Shown here: one piece after another, positions 34,305 through 45,899 of the stretch
How positions within the stretch are numbered: position 1 is the first letter of the stretch
How the letters are laid out: each line of letters starts with the position of its first letter
From: Scytalidium lignicola
Taxonomy: Eukaryota > Ascomycota > Leotiomycetes
Direction: 5' to 3'
Assembly (NCBI GenBank): GCA_002812745.2
Contig: NCSJ02000181.1
Span: 1 to 64,000, forward strand
DNA: 64,000 nt
Notes under the pieces: generated by a model
Database searches by the model: none
Seen by the model: only the letters and a program-made list of their open reading frames with translations
Told to the model about the DNA's origin: nothing
Program-made: the position numbers and the translations under genes

Positions 34305-36399
34305 TTTGAGAATCAGAAGTAGTTAACTTGTAAACTCTGTTCTGTGCTCTTTCCGATTAGGGATAGAATGATTTTTACAAGTACATTTCATAACAATAGC
34401 ATTATATACAATGGGATAATCAATGTATTTGATAAAGTGATCAGTTATTTAAAGATTGAATAATTACAAATAACTTATGTTATTATATATTTTCTATTTA
34501 ACATTCTCCTCATCTTATAACATTTACTAATGTACTGGCAAGCTTGTTAAATACTCTTATTTCATAGTACAAATCCTGTTTGTATTAATTAAATGTTATA
34601 CTTAATCTTTTGCTTGTTATAATTTCAGTCTTTATTTTTAGTTATTCAATGTTATTAGTATACCCTTTGTTAATTACCTTTTTATAACATTTTCATTGTT
34701 GAACACAGTATTGTGAAAGGCTTAAGGAAAGGTATTGTATGCTTTAAATTGTTGCTTGCCATTATAAGGGATTTAGTGCAAACTGACGAGGTACTACATA
34801 AGTAAACCTGAAATCTATCAAAGAGATAATTTTATTATTCTTATCCAACAGGATATTTCTAACATAGAGGTTATTATTCTATAAACTAAAACTATTCGTT
34901 TTAAATAATGTTGGTAATAGGTTTTTACTTGAATTGTAAGATCTAGACTGTGAAGACTAGTCATCGTCTCTAAATCCAAACTTGCTAAGTAGTCTAATCT
35001 TATTAGAGTAAGCATTAATACTTACTTGAGTAAGTTGCCTAGATAGCTTATGTAAGGTACAAGTACTGGTGTTAGTAGTACTTGCTTAGAAAGGTTCTAC
35101 TGAGCTACAAGTACTAATGCTTATAATGTGCAGAATTGCAAAAGCAAGATATACAAACTCTATTCGTTTAAGCAAGTTGTTAAATGGCTTATATAAGGTA
35201 TAAGCATTGGTACTTGTATATAAAGGTTCTTCAACAAGCTACAAGTACTAATGCTTATAAGTAGGTAAACCTAATCTTTAGCCTATAAACCTCTTATCTG
35301 TTAAAGTCTTATATACAAAGTTTATAGTTTAAGAAATAGAATTAGTATGATGATTCTGATGTTACATGACTAAAAGTTATATTATATAACATTCTTAATC
35401 ATATATTTAGGATAACCTCTTTATCCTTTCTCTTTCTCCTTCTCCTTTCTTCTTTAGCTTAGTATCCTTTGATATATTGATTAGCTAGCTAAAGAACTAA
35501 GCCTTTTGACTTTAATTAGCATCATGATAACTAGAGTAGAAGTATATTACTGAATAAGGTTATGTAATAAGAGTAATCTTATGATCTTAGACTATGATTT
35601 AGCTTAAGTACAAGGCTTTTAATTACTAAGGAAATATATAAGCTTATATATATAATGGGATCCTTCTGGATTCTTGAAGTTATAATGAGTTTAAAGGCTT
35701 TTATATTATTATTACATAATACTTTATATAATACTATTATTTGATTTATGTCCTTAACTGCTTAAGGTTCTTTACATTGTCTTATTACTTATTGTCCTCA
35801 AATTTTGCTATAGCTTAAAAGTAACCTTATTTCTTACTTTAATTTAATCTTAAAGAGAGTTATTTTTAACTTAGAAGATATAGAATCAGGATTGCTCAAC
35901 AGAAGGTTAGATTCTGAGCTTGATTTAGTGTTTGGTCAATTTAAAGTGGTTAAGCTTATTCTTGATGATTTTCAACCATTGTATTACATAACATATATGC
36001 ATGTGCTATATGAGAATTAAGCAGGCTAATGGGTTATGAAGTTAGAATTGCAAAAGTAAGATGTACAAACTCAGAATCACTTTCCTAAGGATAAGAACTT
36101 ATAATCTGAATGAATCTTTACTACTTTATAACTCCTTTACATTCTCTTTAATACTCTGTTTTAGGTATGTTGTAAACAAGATTATCTTAAGTGTTCAATT
36201 TAAGTATATCAAAAGTTGAGGACACTTAGTATTATAACTGATTTCAAGTAAAAGATAATATAATCCTTATAATAAGCTTTAGTATAATAAAATATAAGTA
36301 AGTTATAAGAACTTGTTAAGTAAAGTTGAGAAGGTATTACAACATTAAATTATTTATAAAGTTAATAAGTTATATGTTGAATAAGATCTAGATTCATTT
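34305..36399. other. AT-rich, repeats but no gene recognised
   Basis: It contains the duplicated segment at 35,037-35,275. The motif GCAAAAGCAAGATATACAAA near 35,150 recurs as GCAAAAGTAAGATGTACAAA near 36,051. A short coherent piece near 35,900 (SELDLVFGQFKVVKLILDDF) hints at a relic too small to define. Confidence 0.35.
35037..35275 (+). repeat. Two direct copies of a ~95-bp segment
   Basis: Copy 1 (35,037-35,135) and copy 2 (35,183-35,272) share GGCTTATATAAGGTA-like starts and GCTACAAGTACTAATGCTTA ends. Each contains a small hairpin around AAGTACT/AGTACTT. Confidence 0.65.
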
Positions 36400-37150
36400 A
36401 AAAGTTTTCCTTTTTGTTCTTTGTATATTATTAAGTAAGAACTTTAGTTTGCTTTAAGTTAGTATTATTTGTATTCAAGCTCTGATAATCATTTTACTAC
36501 TTCTACTTGTGATATAAGGTTTAGGATGTTTAGTTTGAATGAGGATGTGAAGTCTAATACTATTATAAGAAAGATATAAATCTAGGAAGCTTAAAAGATT
36601 CATTATAAACATTGTAGGAGCTTTAATACAATTTATATACCATTATTCAGAAGTTTATGATTAGACTACAAGTACAAGAACTTCAAGAAGATAAAGTTAA
36701 CATTGACAAGTAATTGTATTACTTGTAATATTATCTTGAGTTCTAGACATTAGAACAAGAAGTAATATTGTATTAATTATAACAAGTACTAGTTTAAAGA
36801 ATATTTAGAAAAGAATAACAATTCATTTTCCAAAGGTTTAACTCAACAGCTTTGTTATGCTTATTTCAAAGAGATTTATGTTGATGGCTTAAGCTTCTTT
36901 AAGTCAATTCTAAAGATACTTTAAAGATTTTTTTCATTGAATAATATTTATCAAATCTTTTAACTTAACTAGTTTCCTTGTTTATAGTAAAATGATCTTC
37001 AAACTCATGTACATGAACTTAGTTTGGTTAGTGTAATTCATGTAGATTATTAATACAAGACATCAGGCAATAATAACAGAAATCTTAAATAGTTAGTTAA
37101 ACAGTTTTAACATTGTCATAACATTAAATTTCCAAGCCCTTTATGATATT
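36400..37150 (+). pseudogene. Coding relic of about 250 codons, unrecognised
   Basis: The plus-strand translation is coherent apart from stops. Readable parts are SLNEDVKSNTIIRKI, KIHYKHCRSFNTIYIPLFRS, KLTLTSNCITCNIILSSRH, SKGLTQQLCYAYFKEIYVDG and THVHELSLVSVIHVDY. The cysteine and histidine spacing (CITC...RH...C) could be a metal site but is not a motif I can name. Stops sit at presumed CAA/CAG and CGA codons. Could be a transposon ORF. Confidence 0.4.
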
Positions 37151-37299
37151 TCTATATAATAATAACTAATATGCTTAGCATTCTTGTATAAGACATTGTT
37201 TACTGAAATCTGAACTTCTTACAATGACTTAAACTATTGCTTAGTCTGATGTCTTACTAGGTTTAGTCAACTCTTAACTCTTGCTTAAGTAAGAATTAA

Positions 37300-37560
37300 A
37301 AACAATTCTTAAGGCTAACTTCTCTTTGATTATTATTAAGAGATAAGTTTCCTAAAATTCTCACTTACTTAATTAGAAGACAAGTTTCCTAGATTGTCAT
37401 GTACCTGAGTAGAAGGTAAGTTTTTTAAGACTAGCCTCTTTTTTGATGTCTTTTTATCCTTTGACTATCATTCATTTAAGTAAGAAACAAGTTTCTTAAG
37501 ACTAACCTCTCTTTTGACCATTACTTACTTAAGTAAGAGACAACTTCCTTAGACTGACTA
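37300..37560 (+). repeat. Irregular tandem repeat with AAGTAAGAGACAAGTTTCCT-like units
   Basis: Five units each start with a variant of TAAGAGATAAGTTTCCTAA and end with CACTTACTTAA or CATTTAAG. Spacings are about 37, 37, 70 and 53 bp. They are diverged copies rather than a strict minisatellite. Confidence 0.55.
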
Positions 37561-38169
37561 TAGGAAACTATATTTAGTTTTGAGAAATTCTTGAAATCTT
37601 AGAAATCTTGTTAATTAAGTTCTTAGATCTTAACCTTAGACATTAGTAATAAGGGGTGTCCTCATCTCAAGCTTATTATAAGTTTCTCTTAGTAGGAATT
37701 TTGTAGTTTAGTATGTTAACTTAAACAAAGATATATTTCTTTCTCATATAAATAACAAGTAACAAGTATTATAGTAAATAAGGCTGAGTAGATTACTTCT
37801 TAAGCTGAAAAGGAAGAATAACTAAGGTGTTTTTTAGATTGTGTACAATTATATTTCATGATAATAATGTCTACAAACTGATAGTGTAATGAATATACCA
37901 GTTAGTGTTTTGTACTTATATAACATGTTTATTGAGTACTTTGTTAGTATAAGTATATATATTAGTTATAAGTGTGTTTAATGAAATTGAATTTGGTATA
38001 ACTATATATTATACTTGTTCTTGTTTAGTACTTAAGATAGATTTTAAATTATCATCTGATATATTCAAGTCTTTATAACAAGATAGCAGATCAAGTTGAT
38101 AAAAGAATACTATTAAAGGCTAAAAGTGAAGTTGTTACTTAAGAATCAACCCCTTTTCAACTAGGATCA

Positions 38170-38606
38170 TTAACTTAAATGACTTGTTTTTTCTGATATA
38201 AATAATTTTACATTATCTTCGAAAATTATAATAGCAACAAATTCTAGAGTAGAAGATGAATACTCAAGAGTATGAATAATAGTAGGATATGGAAGATTGA
38301 TAAGTTCATCTTTAGGATTGCAAATGATCATAACTATATAAGGTTTCTCCTTATATAGTTGATGTACAATGTTGGTATGTTGGAATGGAATTAGTACACC
38401 TTCAATTGAAATAAGACATATAACAACAGTAGTGGTTTTACTATGATCAGGNTTTTTATTGATGGAGTTGTAGACATTATTGCAAATTTGCGAAGTGGTA
38501 TGGAATTTGGGCAGGATCAAAGCTTTTCGTATGAGTTGCTTGGGTCGACGGTGTTGTAGAGTCTAGTTGAACGGATATGTGTAGCTTGTTGCTTGGTTGC
38601 CTGCAT
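38170..38606 (-). pseudogene. Gene relic with GC-normal first exon, unrecognised
   Basis: A minus-strand ATG at 38,606 opens MQATKQQATHIRSTRLYNTV and continues to a TGA near 38,520, in sequence that has kept normal GC. The frame that continues downstream is another one, 38,520-38,170, free of stops for 116 codons but containing one N at 38,452. It reads TTTVVICLISIEGVLIPFQH, KEKPYIVMIICNPKDELIN and LEFVAIIIFEDNVKLFI. The protein-like composition suggests real coding history. The frame change may be an intron, an indel or the N itself. No family recognised. Confidence 0.4.
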
Positions 38607-38639
38607 GAGTAAACAAACCACTTATAGTATCCTTGCCAA

Positions 38640-38860
38640 ATCTGTTCTGTTCTAGCATAATAGCTGTGTTATGACAAATGTGCTAGGATAGATACTGTGT
38701 TAGGACTTAGACTAGGTTAAGACATTTGTGCTAGCCTGATATTTATGCTAATATATTTGTACTAGGACAACTCTCAGGCTAACCTAACTGTACTTGCTTA
38801 GTAGAAGTCTTAGTATCTTATGTTAATAACAGTAGGCTAGATCATTTGTTATGCTAGAAC
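38640..38860 (+). repeat. Loose repeat around TGCTAGGACAA
   Basis: Variants of TGTGCTAGGATAGA, GTTAGGACTTAGACTAG, TTGTGCTAGCCTGA and TTGTACTAGGACAA recur about every 25-40 bases. The units are too diverged to fix a period. Confidence 0.35.
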
Positions 38861-40394
38861 AATTAACATCAAGTTTTTATAAGCATAATAAGTTATAGGT
38901 TTTATCTATTACTTATGTTGATAAGCTTTATTACCTCCTGGTGATATCTTCNTTTTTTTAGTTTGGTGATACTTCTTGAAGTAGCTTAAAGGGACAAGAG
39001 GCAAGAGACAAAAGACTATTATCACTTATTGTTATTCAATATCTCTTAGAAGACATTAGTATTGTAAAGGGAAAATTTTTAACCTATTAACAAGTATATA
39101 AGTAGTATTATTGTTTGCTAATGTTAATATTGTAAAATCATATGTGATTTATCATTTCCGATGATCATGTTATTAGAGTACTGTTTATTATTGAGAACTA
39201 TTTTCGTTATCAAGATTTTAATCATATAACTTGTATTAAATTCTTTTGTTTCCTTATTTTACAGTAAAATAGATTTATGTTATACAAAGATTATCATTTG
39301 ATATGTGTTCTTGACTATGTAACTATTTATAATATGTTATTATGACATGCATTCTGACTAGTATTCCCTTTGTCTTTGTTAACCATCAACTTATCTTTAA
39401 TTACAACTTCTTATATCAAGGGGAATCTTTCCTAAAAGTAATATACCTTTGAATTTTAATCTTGAAATCTAATTTTCCTAATGTATAATATTTTATTTAT
39501 ATTTCATTTCAAATTCTGGATTTGTCTCTTTGTTCTTCCTTAGGTGAATTCATCTGTTGTCAAATCATTATTCATGTTCAAGTTATCATCCTCTTTTGAG
39601 TTATTGTCTGCTTTTGAATTATCCACTTAGTCTAGATTTTCTCCTTATACTTGCTCTAGTTAATAAGGATACTACCTAATCTTTTTCTTATCTCTTTTAG
39701 TTAAGTGTTAGTTAATTTTTGTTTTAAGAGATTTAGACTTAGAGAATTTTAATAATTGGTCATATTCCAGATGAAGTAGTCTAGTTTTAGGAGAAGGCTA
39801 AAATGTTAATTTCTTTATTTGTTTAAAACCTTCTTCCTTATTCTTATTTAATTGTTGTTTAATTAGTTATTGTAAGGATTATTCTTAATGTTAAGTTAGT
39901 TGAATATAAAAATCTTAAAGCTTAACTAGGTTAATACTAAGTTGTTATACAAGTTCTTTTATTACTTTTTGAGGATAGTTTCAAATTGTATTTGCTAACA
40001 ATTATTATCATTTTATAGAGTTATCTAAATCTGATGAAGAGTTAGATTCCTTGTTAGATAATACATTTAATTTGAAATTGTCAACAAAGTTAAGGTTTGT
40101 TTTGCCTTGATATTTATAACTCTTGATATTATAAAATTAAAACAAGTAAATCATATGGTTTTCTGCTTATAATGTTAATAGTCTAAATGATAAACATTTA
40201 CAAATATAATACTTGTTATTTTGAGGAAGTTGCAAATGTTAGAACTCTTAGAAGTTCTTTGGGAAATACTCTAACATTTGAAATCCAATACTATCTTAAT
40301 AAGCTTTGATCATAATAAGATTATCTACAAGCTGAGATTTACTTGTATTATTTACTTGGCTAATAATACAACTTAACTAGCCTTCAACATAACC

Positions 40395-40735
40395 TAATCT
40401 CTTATTCACCTGGCCGACCTTATCCTTCACCTGCTGCTTTACCTGGCCGACCTTGTCCTTCACCTGCTACTTCACCTGGCTGACCTCGTCCTTCACCTGC
40501 TGCTTCACCTAGCCGACCTTGTCCTTCACCTGCTGGAGACCAGATATCGCTTTGCTCAGATCTTTGCCAAACTAGCATATCTCAGTGCTCAAGTTGTGTT
40601 TGACGGTTACCAGGTCAGTTCTTAGACACTTGATAAGGGTAATCTGTCTTCTAAACTCCTTTTGGATGTCATCATCTTGTTTTCTTTGATATTCCAAGTA
40701 ACAATCTTCAATGATTATTCTTAACATCGTTTGAG
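40395..40735 (-). pseudogene. Coiled-coil gene relic with 11-residue repeats
   Basis: A GC-rich island in the isochore reads in one minus-strand frame from about 40,735. It begins DIQKEFRRQITLIKCLRTDL, then VTVKHNLSTEIC, TAG, FGKDLSKAISGLQQ, and then four 11-residue repeats of the type VKQQVKDKVGQ encoded by the 33-bp units at 40,405-40,536. Three TAG codons interrupt it, each where CAG (Gln) is found in the sister units, a direct demonstration of CAG-to-TAG change. The repeats are amphipathic, Val/Lys/Gln/Asp-rich and predicted coiled coil; they resemble LEA-like 11-mers in period only. Both ends run into AT-rich, unreadable sequence. Confidence 0.65.
40405..40536 (-). repeat. Four tandem 33-bp units
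   Basis: Units start at 40,405, 40,438, 40,471 and 40,504, each beginning TTCACCTGGCCGACC or a one- to three-base variant. They are by far the most GC-rich bases between 20 and 56 kb. Little divergence suggests the array expanded or was protected after RIP of its surroundings. Confidence 0.9.
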
Positions 40736-41069
40736 TTATAATTAAAGTAAATCAAATATGTTGTATAATAACAAAATACATAGAGGTTGTCCACTATGAC
40801 AAGTTATATGATATAGTCGTTTATTAAAGATCTACTTATGTATATAAATTGTTTTAGTCAACAAATTAGGCTATAAGGTAAAAATTCACATATATTACAA
40901 ATTTACGAAATAAGATCTACTAGTAATTGTAAAGTTAAAGGTAATAGTTATAGTTTATATCAAATTTGAGCATTTAAGTATATATTTACATAAGAGATTC
41001 TAAAATAAATAGAGAATTTAATAAAGAACAAAATATTATATTTAGACTAACAATTTTATAGGTTAAGGG

Positions 41070-41310
41070 TTTCTGTATAACAGAATCTACTGTATAGTAC
41101 ATATTACTAAAGAGAAATGAGTGTTATATAACAAATTTTATTGTATAGTAAAAATTTTTATAAAGTATAAGTATTGTATAGTAAATTCTACTACATAGTA
41201 TAGAAAACTGTAGAGAACTTAGTATTGTATAGTAATATCAACCTTGTGGTTTTTTGTATTATACAGTGAATTTTACTGTACAAATATTTATATTGTACAA
41301 TGGATTTTGC
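41070..41310. repeat. Recurrent self-complementary motif around TGTATAGTAAA
   Basis: Variants of TTGTATAGTAAATTCTAC and ACTGTATAGTA appear six or more times in 240 bases at irregular 30-60-bp steps. The clearest, near 41,170-41,200, is an imperfect palindrome (TATAGTAAATTCTACTA). No coding signal. Confidence 0.5.
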
Positions 41311-41678
41311 CTTATATTACTTTGTAATATATTATGAGATTATATAACATTTGTCATATGATCTTTAATTTTATTATATAAAAGTTATTAAATTATTTTT
41401 ATGTTTTTTCCTTGCTTTAATAGTTATGTTAAGTCCTTTAAGATTTAACTAATAATAACTTAGTTATGTAATAAACGTAGAAGAGTAAATTATCATATGA
41501 TCATATATAAGCTAAAGTATTATGTTAAAGGTAATAAGATTCAGTGTTACTTTATGTTTTTATTAAGTAATGAAACTTATTAACTATCTTATATAACTTG
41601 AAAATGAAATGGAAACTAAGATTTGATTAACCTTAAAACTTTTTCAGGATTAAGCTAATATATACTTGAATTAAAGGA

Positions 41679-41913
41679 TTTAAGTATACTTTTATATTAA
41701 TTAGTAATTTAAATTAATCTAGTTATTCACCTTCAAATTATTCTTATACAGAATTAAAACAAAAAGTTATAGAATTTGATAATGCATAGTTGATCAAGTT
41801 ATATACAGTTTAACAACAATCTTAAAACAAGATTCTTTAGTACAAGATAATAATATAAGTTTAAAGTTACTTTCTTCATTATATAAAATCAAAGTTTATC
41901 TTCAATATATACA
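41679..41913 (+). repeat. Dispersed direct repeat, copy 2
   Basis: Partner of 30,853-31,105. The end of the similarity is near ATACATGTT. Sequence on either side of the two copies does not match clearly. Confidence 0.65.
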
Positions 41914-42299
41914 TGTTAAAAAGAATATTAAGAATAATGTTACAATTCTACTATAATCATAGTTTAAACATAAGACTTGTAAGTTAAGGTTTAGGATAAA
42001 TCATTCTTAAAGGGTAAAAATATATTTTCCTTATAACTAGCTTACTAGTCAAATAAGGGTTATATACTTATCATGATAATATATATTTCTTTGTAAAACC
42101 TAAAGAAATAAAAGTAATTTTTATTTTCTAGTTAAAGTCATCTTCTAAAAGTAAAGTATAATAAGATTTACAAAGGTTCTTCTTAGTAAAATACTTTTTA
42201 TCAGACATTAACTTTATTATGTGAATATTTTGTAATCTACTAATATTCTTAATAACTTATTGTATTTTGTGTAAAAGATTTACTGTTTGCTTAAACTTT

Positions 42300-42960
42300 A
42301 CAAATTAACAACTGAGAATAATATTGTTGAAAAGATTGTTAGGGTTAGTAGGTAGAAATTAGCAGTCTGTTAAACAGTCGATGATATCATACTCTTGGAG
42401 ATCTGAATAGAGCTTGGTACCTTGAGTAATATACTAAAAGATTGATCTTAAGGCAAAATGTTCAGTCTTCAGACTAGTTATCTTATAATAACCACTAGGT
42501 TTTCCAAGTTTATGAATATAAATATATAGATTGTTGTTAATGTTGATATTATTGTTAATTTACTAAGTATAGTCTAGGTTAGCAAACTTAAGCTAGTCTT
42601 GCTCATTAACAAGAATATTTACAAGTTTAATATTGTTATATGTAAAACCAAAGGATTCTAAGTATGTTATTATGCTCAAGAGTTAGTACATTTATAAAAG
42701 GGTTAAGTAGTTGTTATTTCTAATATTAATATAGTCCTTTAACAATCTATTACTAATGTATTATATAAATGTAATCTTAAACAAGCAAAGGAATGTTCAA
42801 ATAATATATGAAGATGGTGAATTAAGAAGGCAAAAAATTGTTTATTCATAATGAAATTGTAAATCATTAGCCTTAAAAGGGATTTTTATTACAATTCTAT
42901 TAATGATGAAAAGTATAATTAAGTATCCTCTAATATTCTTAATAAAAGAGTTATAATACT
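42300..42960 (-). pseudogene. RIP-degraded protein kinase-like gene
   Basis: Minus strand. LLSIIT and LESFGFTYNNIKLVNILVNE (about 42,675-42,605) matches a kinase catalytic loop of the form HNDIKPANIL, with Asp mutated to Asn. Next, LKFANLDYT near 42,580 stands where the metal-binding D-x-D/DFG motif belongs, again with Asp to Asn. The C-lobe follows: GKPSGYYKITSLKTEHFALR, then YITQGTKLYSDLQEYDIIDC and FLPTNPNN, ending near 42,300. Both Asp-to-Asn changes are G-to-A on the coding strand. It is a different family from the FunK1 relic: the order FALG-YY-TQG-LY-DLQ is typical of small fungal kinases. An upstream helical piece reaches about 42,960. Confidence 0.75.
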
Positions 42961-45899
42961 TTACAAGAACTTGTTTGATAAGCAAGTTGATGTTTTAAGC
43001 CTTAACAAGAGTGATTAAGTATATAATAATTCTTAAGATAAGTTAGGATAATTCTTCAAATGAATATTCTAGCCTTGTTATTGTTGTTTGGTATAAGAGG
43101 ACAATCAAGGGTAAGTAACTTAGTATAACTGAGGACAAAGTTGATTTATGAAGATATATATATAAAGGTAATTATTTATGTTTATTAATTTATTTATAAA
43201 ATTTTTTAACCTGAGGATTATAATAATTATCTGTGCTTAATTTACTAGAGTATTATGTAATTAAACATGTTAGAGTAAGAGTAGTGTACATAATTCATGG
43301 TTATATATAAAGGTTAATTATTAAGACATAGATTAAAAGTATTATTAAGTCTTATATCTTCTTCTATTGACTACTACTGTTAAGGACCTTCTTATAACAC
43401 TTAACCTTAATACAATCTTTATATAAGTCCTTTTTCTTAATATTACTAAAATAGTTGTTTGTTAGTATTCCTTTTATTATACATAATGTTTGATTATACT
43501 ATTATACTATTAGGATATTCTTTGGTCTAGAATGATTACATAACATCTTTATTAGTATAATGTTATTTCAACATATTATAGTTATAAGCTTATTAAAAAC
43601 TTAGTATTAGTTGAAGAAAGAGTAAAATTAACAGACTTAAAAGAGATACAAGATAATTCAATTATTTCAAGTCTGTTGTTTTTCTTTGAATTAAGATTTG
43701 AATTATAGTATTTACTTTAAATCTTGGAGAAAGGTTTAAATAATAGAATAAAAGTAATTGAAATATATTATATACTTGTAGATTTAACATAGTTTATATC
43801 TTATTATTTCTTAAGGATTAGTTAATACTTAAATATGTTGTTGCTTGACTAACAACAAAGAGGGAATGTAAGTTATAAATCTTATTATATTCTGGAGAAC
43901 AATTAGAGTTGATAATAATATATTATAAGTATTCAAATTAACTTAACTTAGTCTTAGTACTTTAGACTTCCTTTTGTTAGTCTTAACTCTTTCTTTATGT
44001 ATATGTAGTGTATTTTCCTTGTGATTACCTTACTTAAGCCAATTTATCTGTAAAAGAAGTAATAAACTTTAATAAGGTTATAATTGTTAGAATTTGGTTA
44101 AGAAGAAGTATGCATTAACTGAAGAAAGATGCTTATTAATGTGAAGTTGTTTGGATTATAATTAAGGAGATTTGATATAAAGTTAATCTTTAGCCTTTTA
44201 CAAGGAGTAATAAATAATAAGTAACTTATTAATAATAACAATTAACAAAGTGTTATCAAAGTCTTCTTATTATAAGGATCAAGGTTAAATAAAGATAATG
44301 ATTATAGATAAAACTGTTTGTTAAAGACAAATTAAGTTAAAATTAATTTAAAGTTAAGATTATAACATTATTAATGTATATAACGTTTATTATCAGCTAG
44401 TAGAATTGGAAATGGACTTTTATTATCTTGATTATACTGATTAACCTAGGTTAAGCAAACTTTGTAATATAGAAAATAAGTATATAATCAAGGCCTTACT
44501 CTACTAAGCTAAATATATTATATGATTTAGTAAATTTTATAAAGCTTATATATAAGCATAAGGTTAAAGAAATATTGAATATATTTAATACATTTCAAAT
44601 TTTAAAAAATAATGTTCATTCTAATTATATGTGATTAAATATACTAATGCCTTATAGTCTAAGGATAAAATTAAACAGATATATTATACATTATGAAAAT
44701 CTTAAGATTATATAATCTTATAATAATAACTCCTCTTAAACATGTTCAAGAGTTAGTTAGTAGTAAAGTTACAAATGTAATATATATAGAGTTGACTAAC
44801 TTTATAAAGTTATAAAATCTTAGTGTAATGAATAAGAGGTTGGATTTAACTATGCATTTTGACAANTTTTTTAAAGACCTTAGATCTTAAGAATACAAAT
44901 ATACTAGTAAGAGACTTCCTTAATATAAGTAATACTTTGATAATAGCATTTCTACTTTGATTTCAATTAATCATTAATATGTAGAGTATAAAAAAAGAGA
45001 CTTGCCAGAGAATTTCTTAAGATTAAAGATATTAAACTAATAAGATCATTCCTTGTACTTTATTATACTTAAGAAATAAGAATTAAGAAGATAAGATATA
45101 AGAAAGTTATAATATTACTTATTCTTAGCTTATTTTCTTATAAGAATAGATTATCAAGATTTAAGAGTTATGTTAATTTGAATTTAGAGAGTAATAATGT
45201 TCTTTTAATTAGAAGTAATATATTATAAATGTTTAATACAAATAAAGAGGGTAGTTTTGCTCTTGTATCAGAGTAGATTACTTAATATCATAAGGTTATA
45301 AAGATTAAATTCAAAGAGTATTAACTGAAAATATCTAAGGTTTATATTTAGCTTAAAGGGTACTAGTATAAAGATATTATTATAACTTTCTTAATCTCTT
45401 ATAATAAGGCTTAAAAGTATAAGACCATTTATATCAAACCTTTTAATTAATTCTGTTTATAATCAAAAGCTTATACCTTTACCTTTATATTATGCATTTT
45501 GCTTTGTATTACNTTTTTGGTTCTTGATTAAAGACTACATAATATGTATTTTAACAAACTTCTTTATTATTATTATTAACAACTTGATTGTTTATCATTA
45601 TACTAGTATTTTTAATCTTTATATTACTTATAATAACTAGACTTAAGAGTTTTGCTGTACATAAGTTTTATACTAGATAATTATTATAAAAAAGAGCTTC
45701 ATTTAAGAATATTTACCTTGTTAAGTTTTCAATAACATTTATAAATCAATTAATTCTTCTTTAAAAAGTATTATAATTGAGTTTACTTTATTAAATGTTA
45801 AATTAACTTGTTAATTGTAATTTTCTTCAATTACATTAAGAATGATATTTAGTATAAAAGCTAAGTTTACTTGTTCAAAAGATTAAGAATATTATTAAA
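42961..45899. other. RIP isochore, no gene recognised
   Basis: Stops in every frame, and TA-rich dinucleotides dominate. I see no structured repeat or recognisable motif. Confidence 0.35.
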
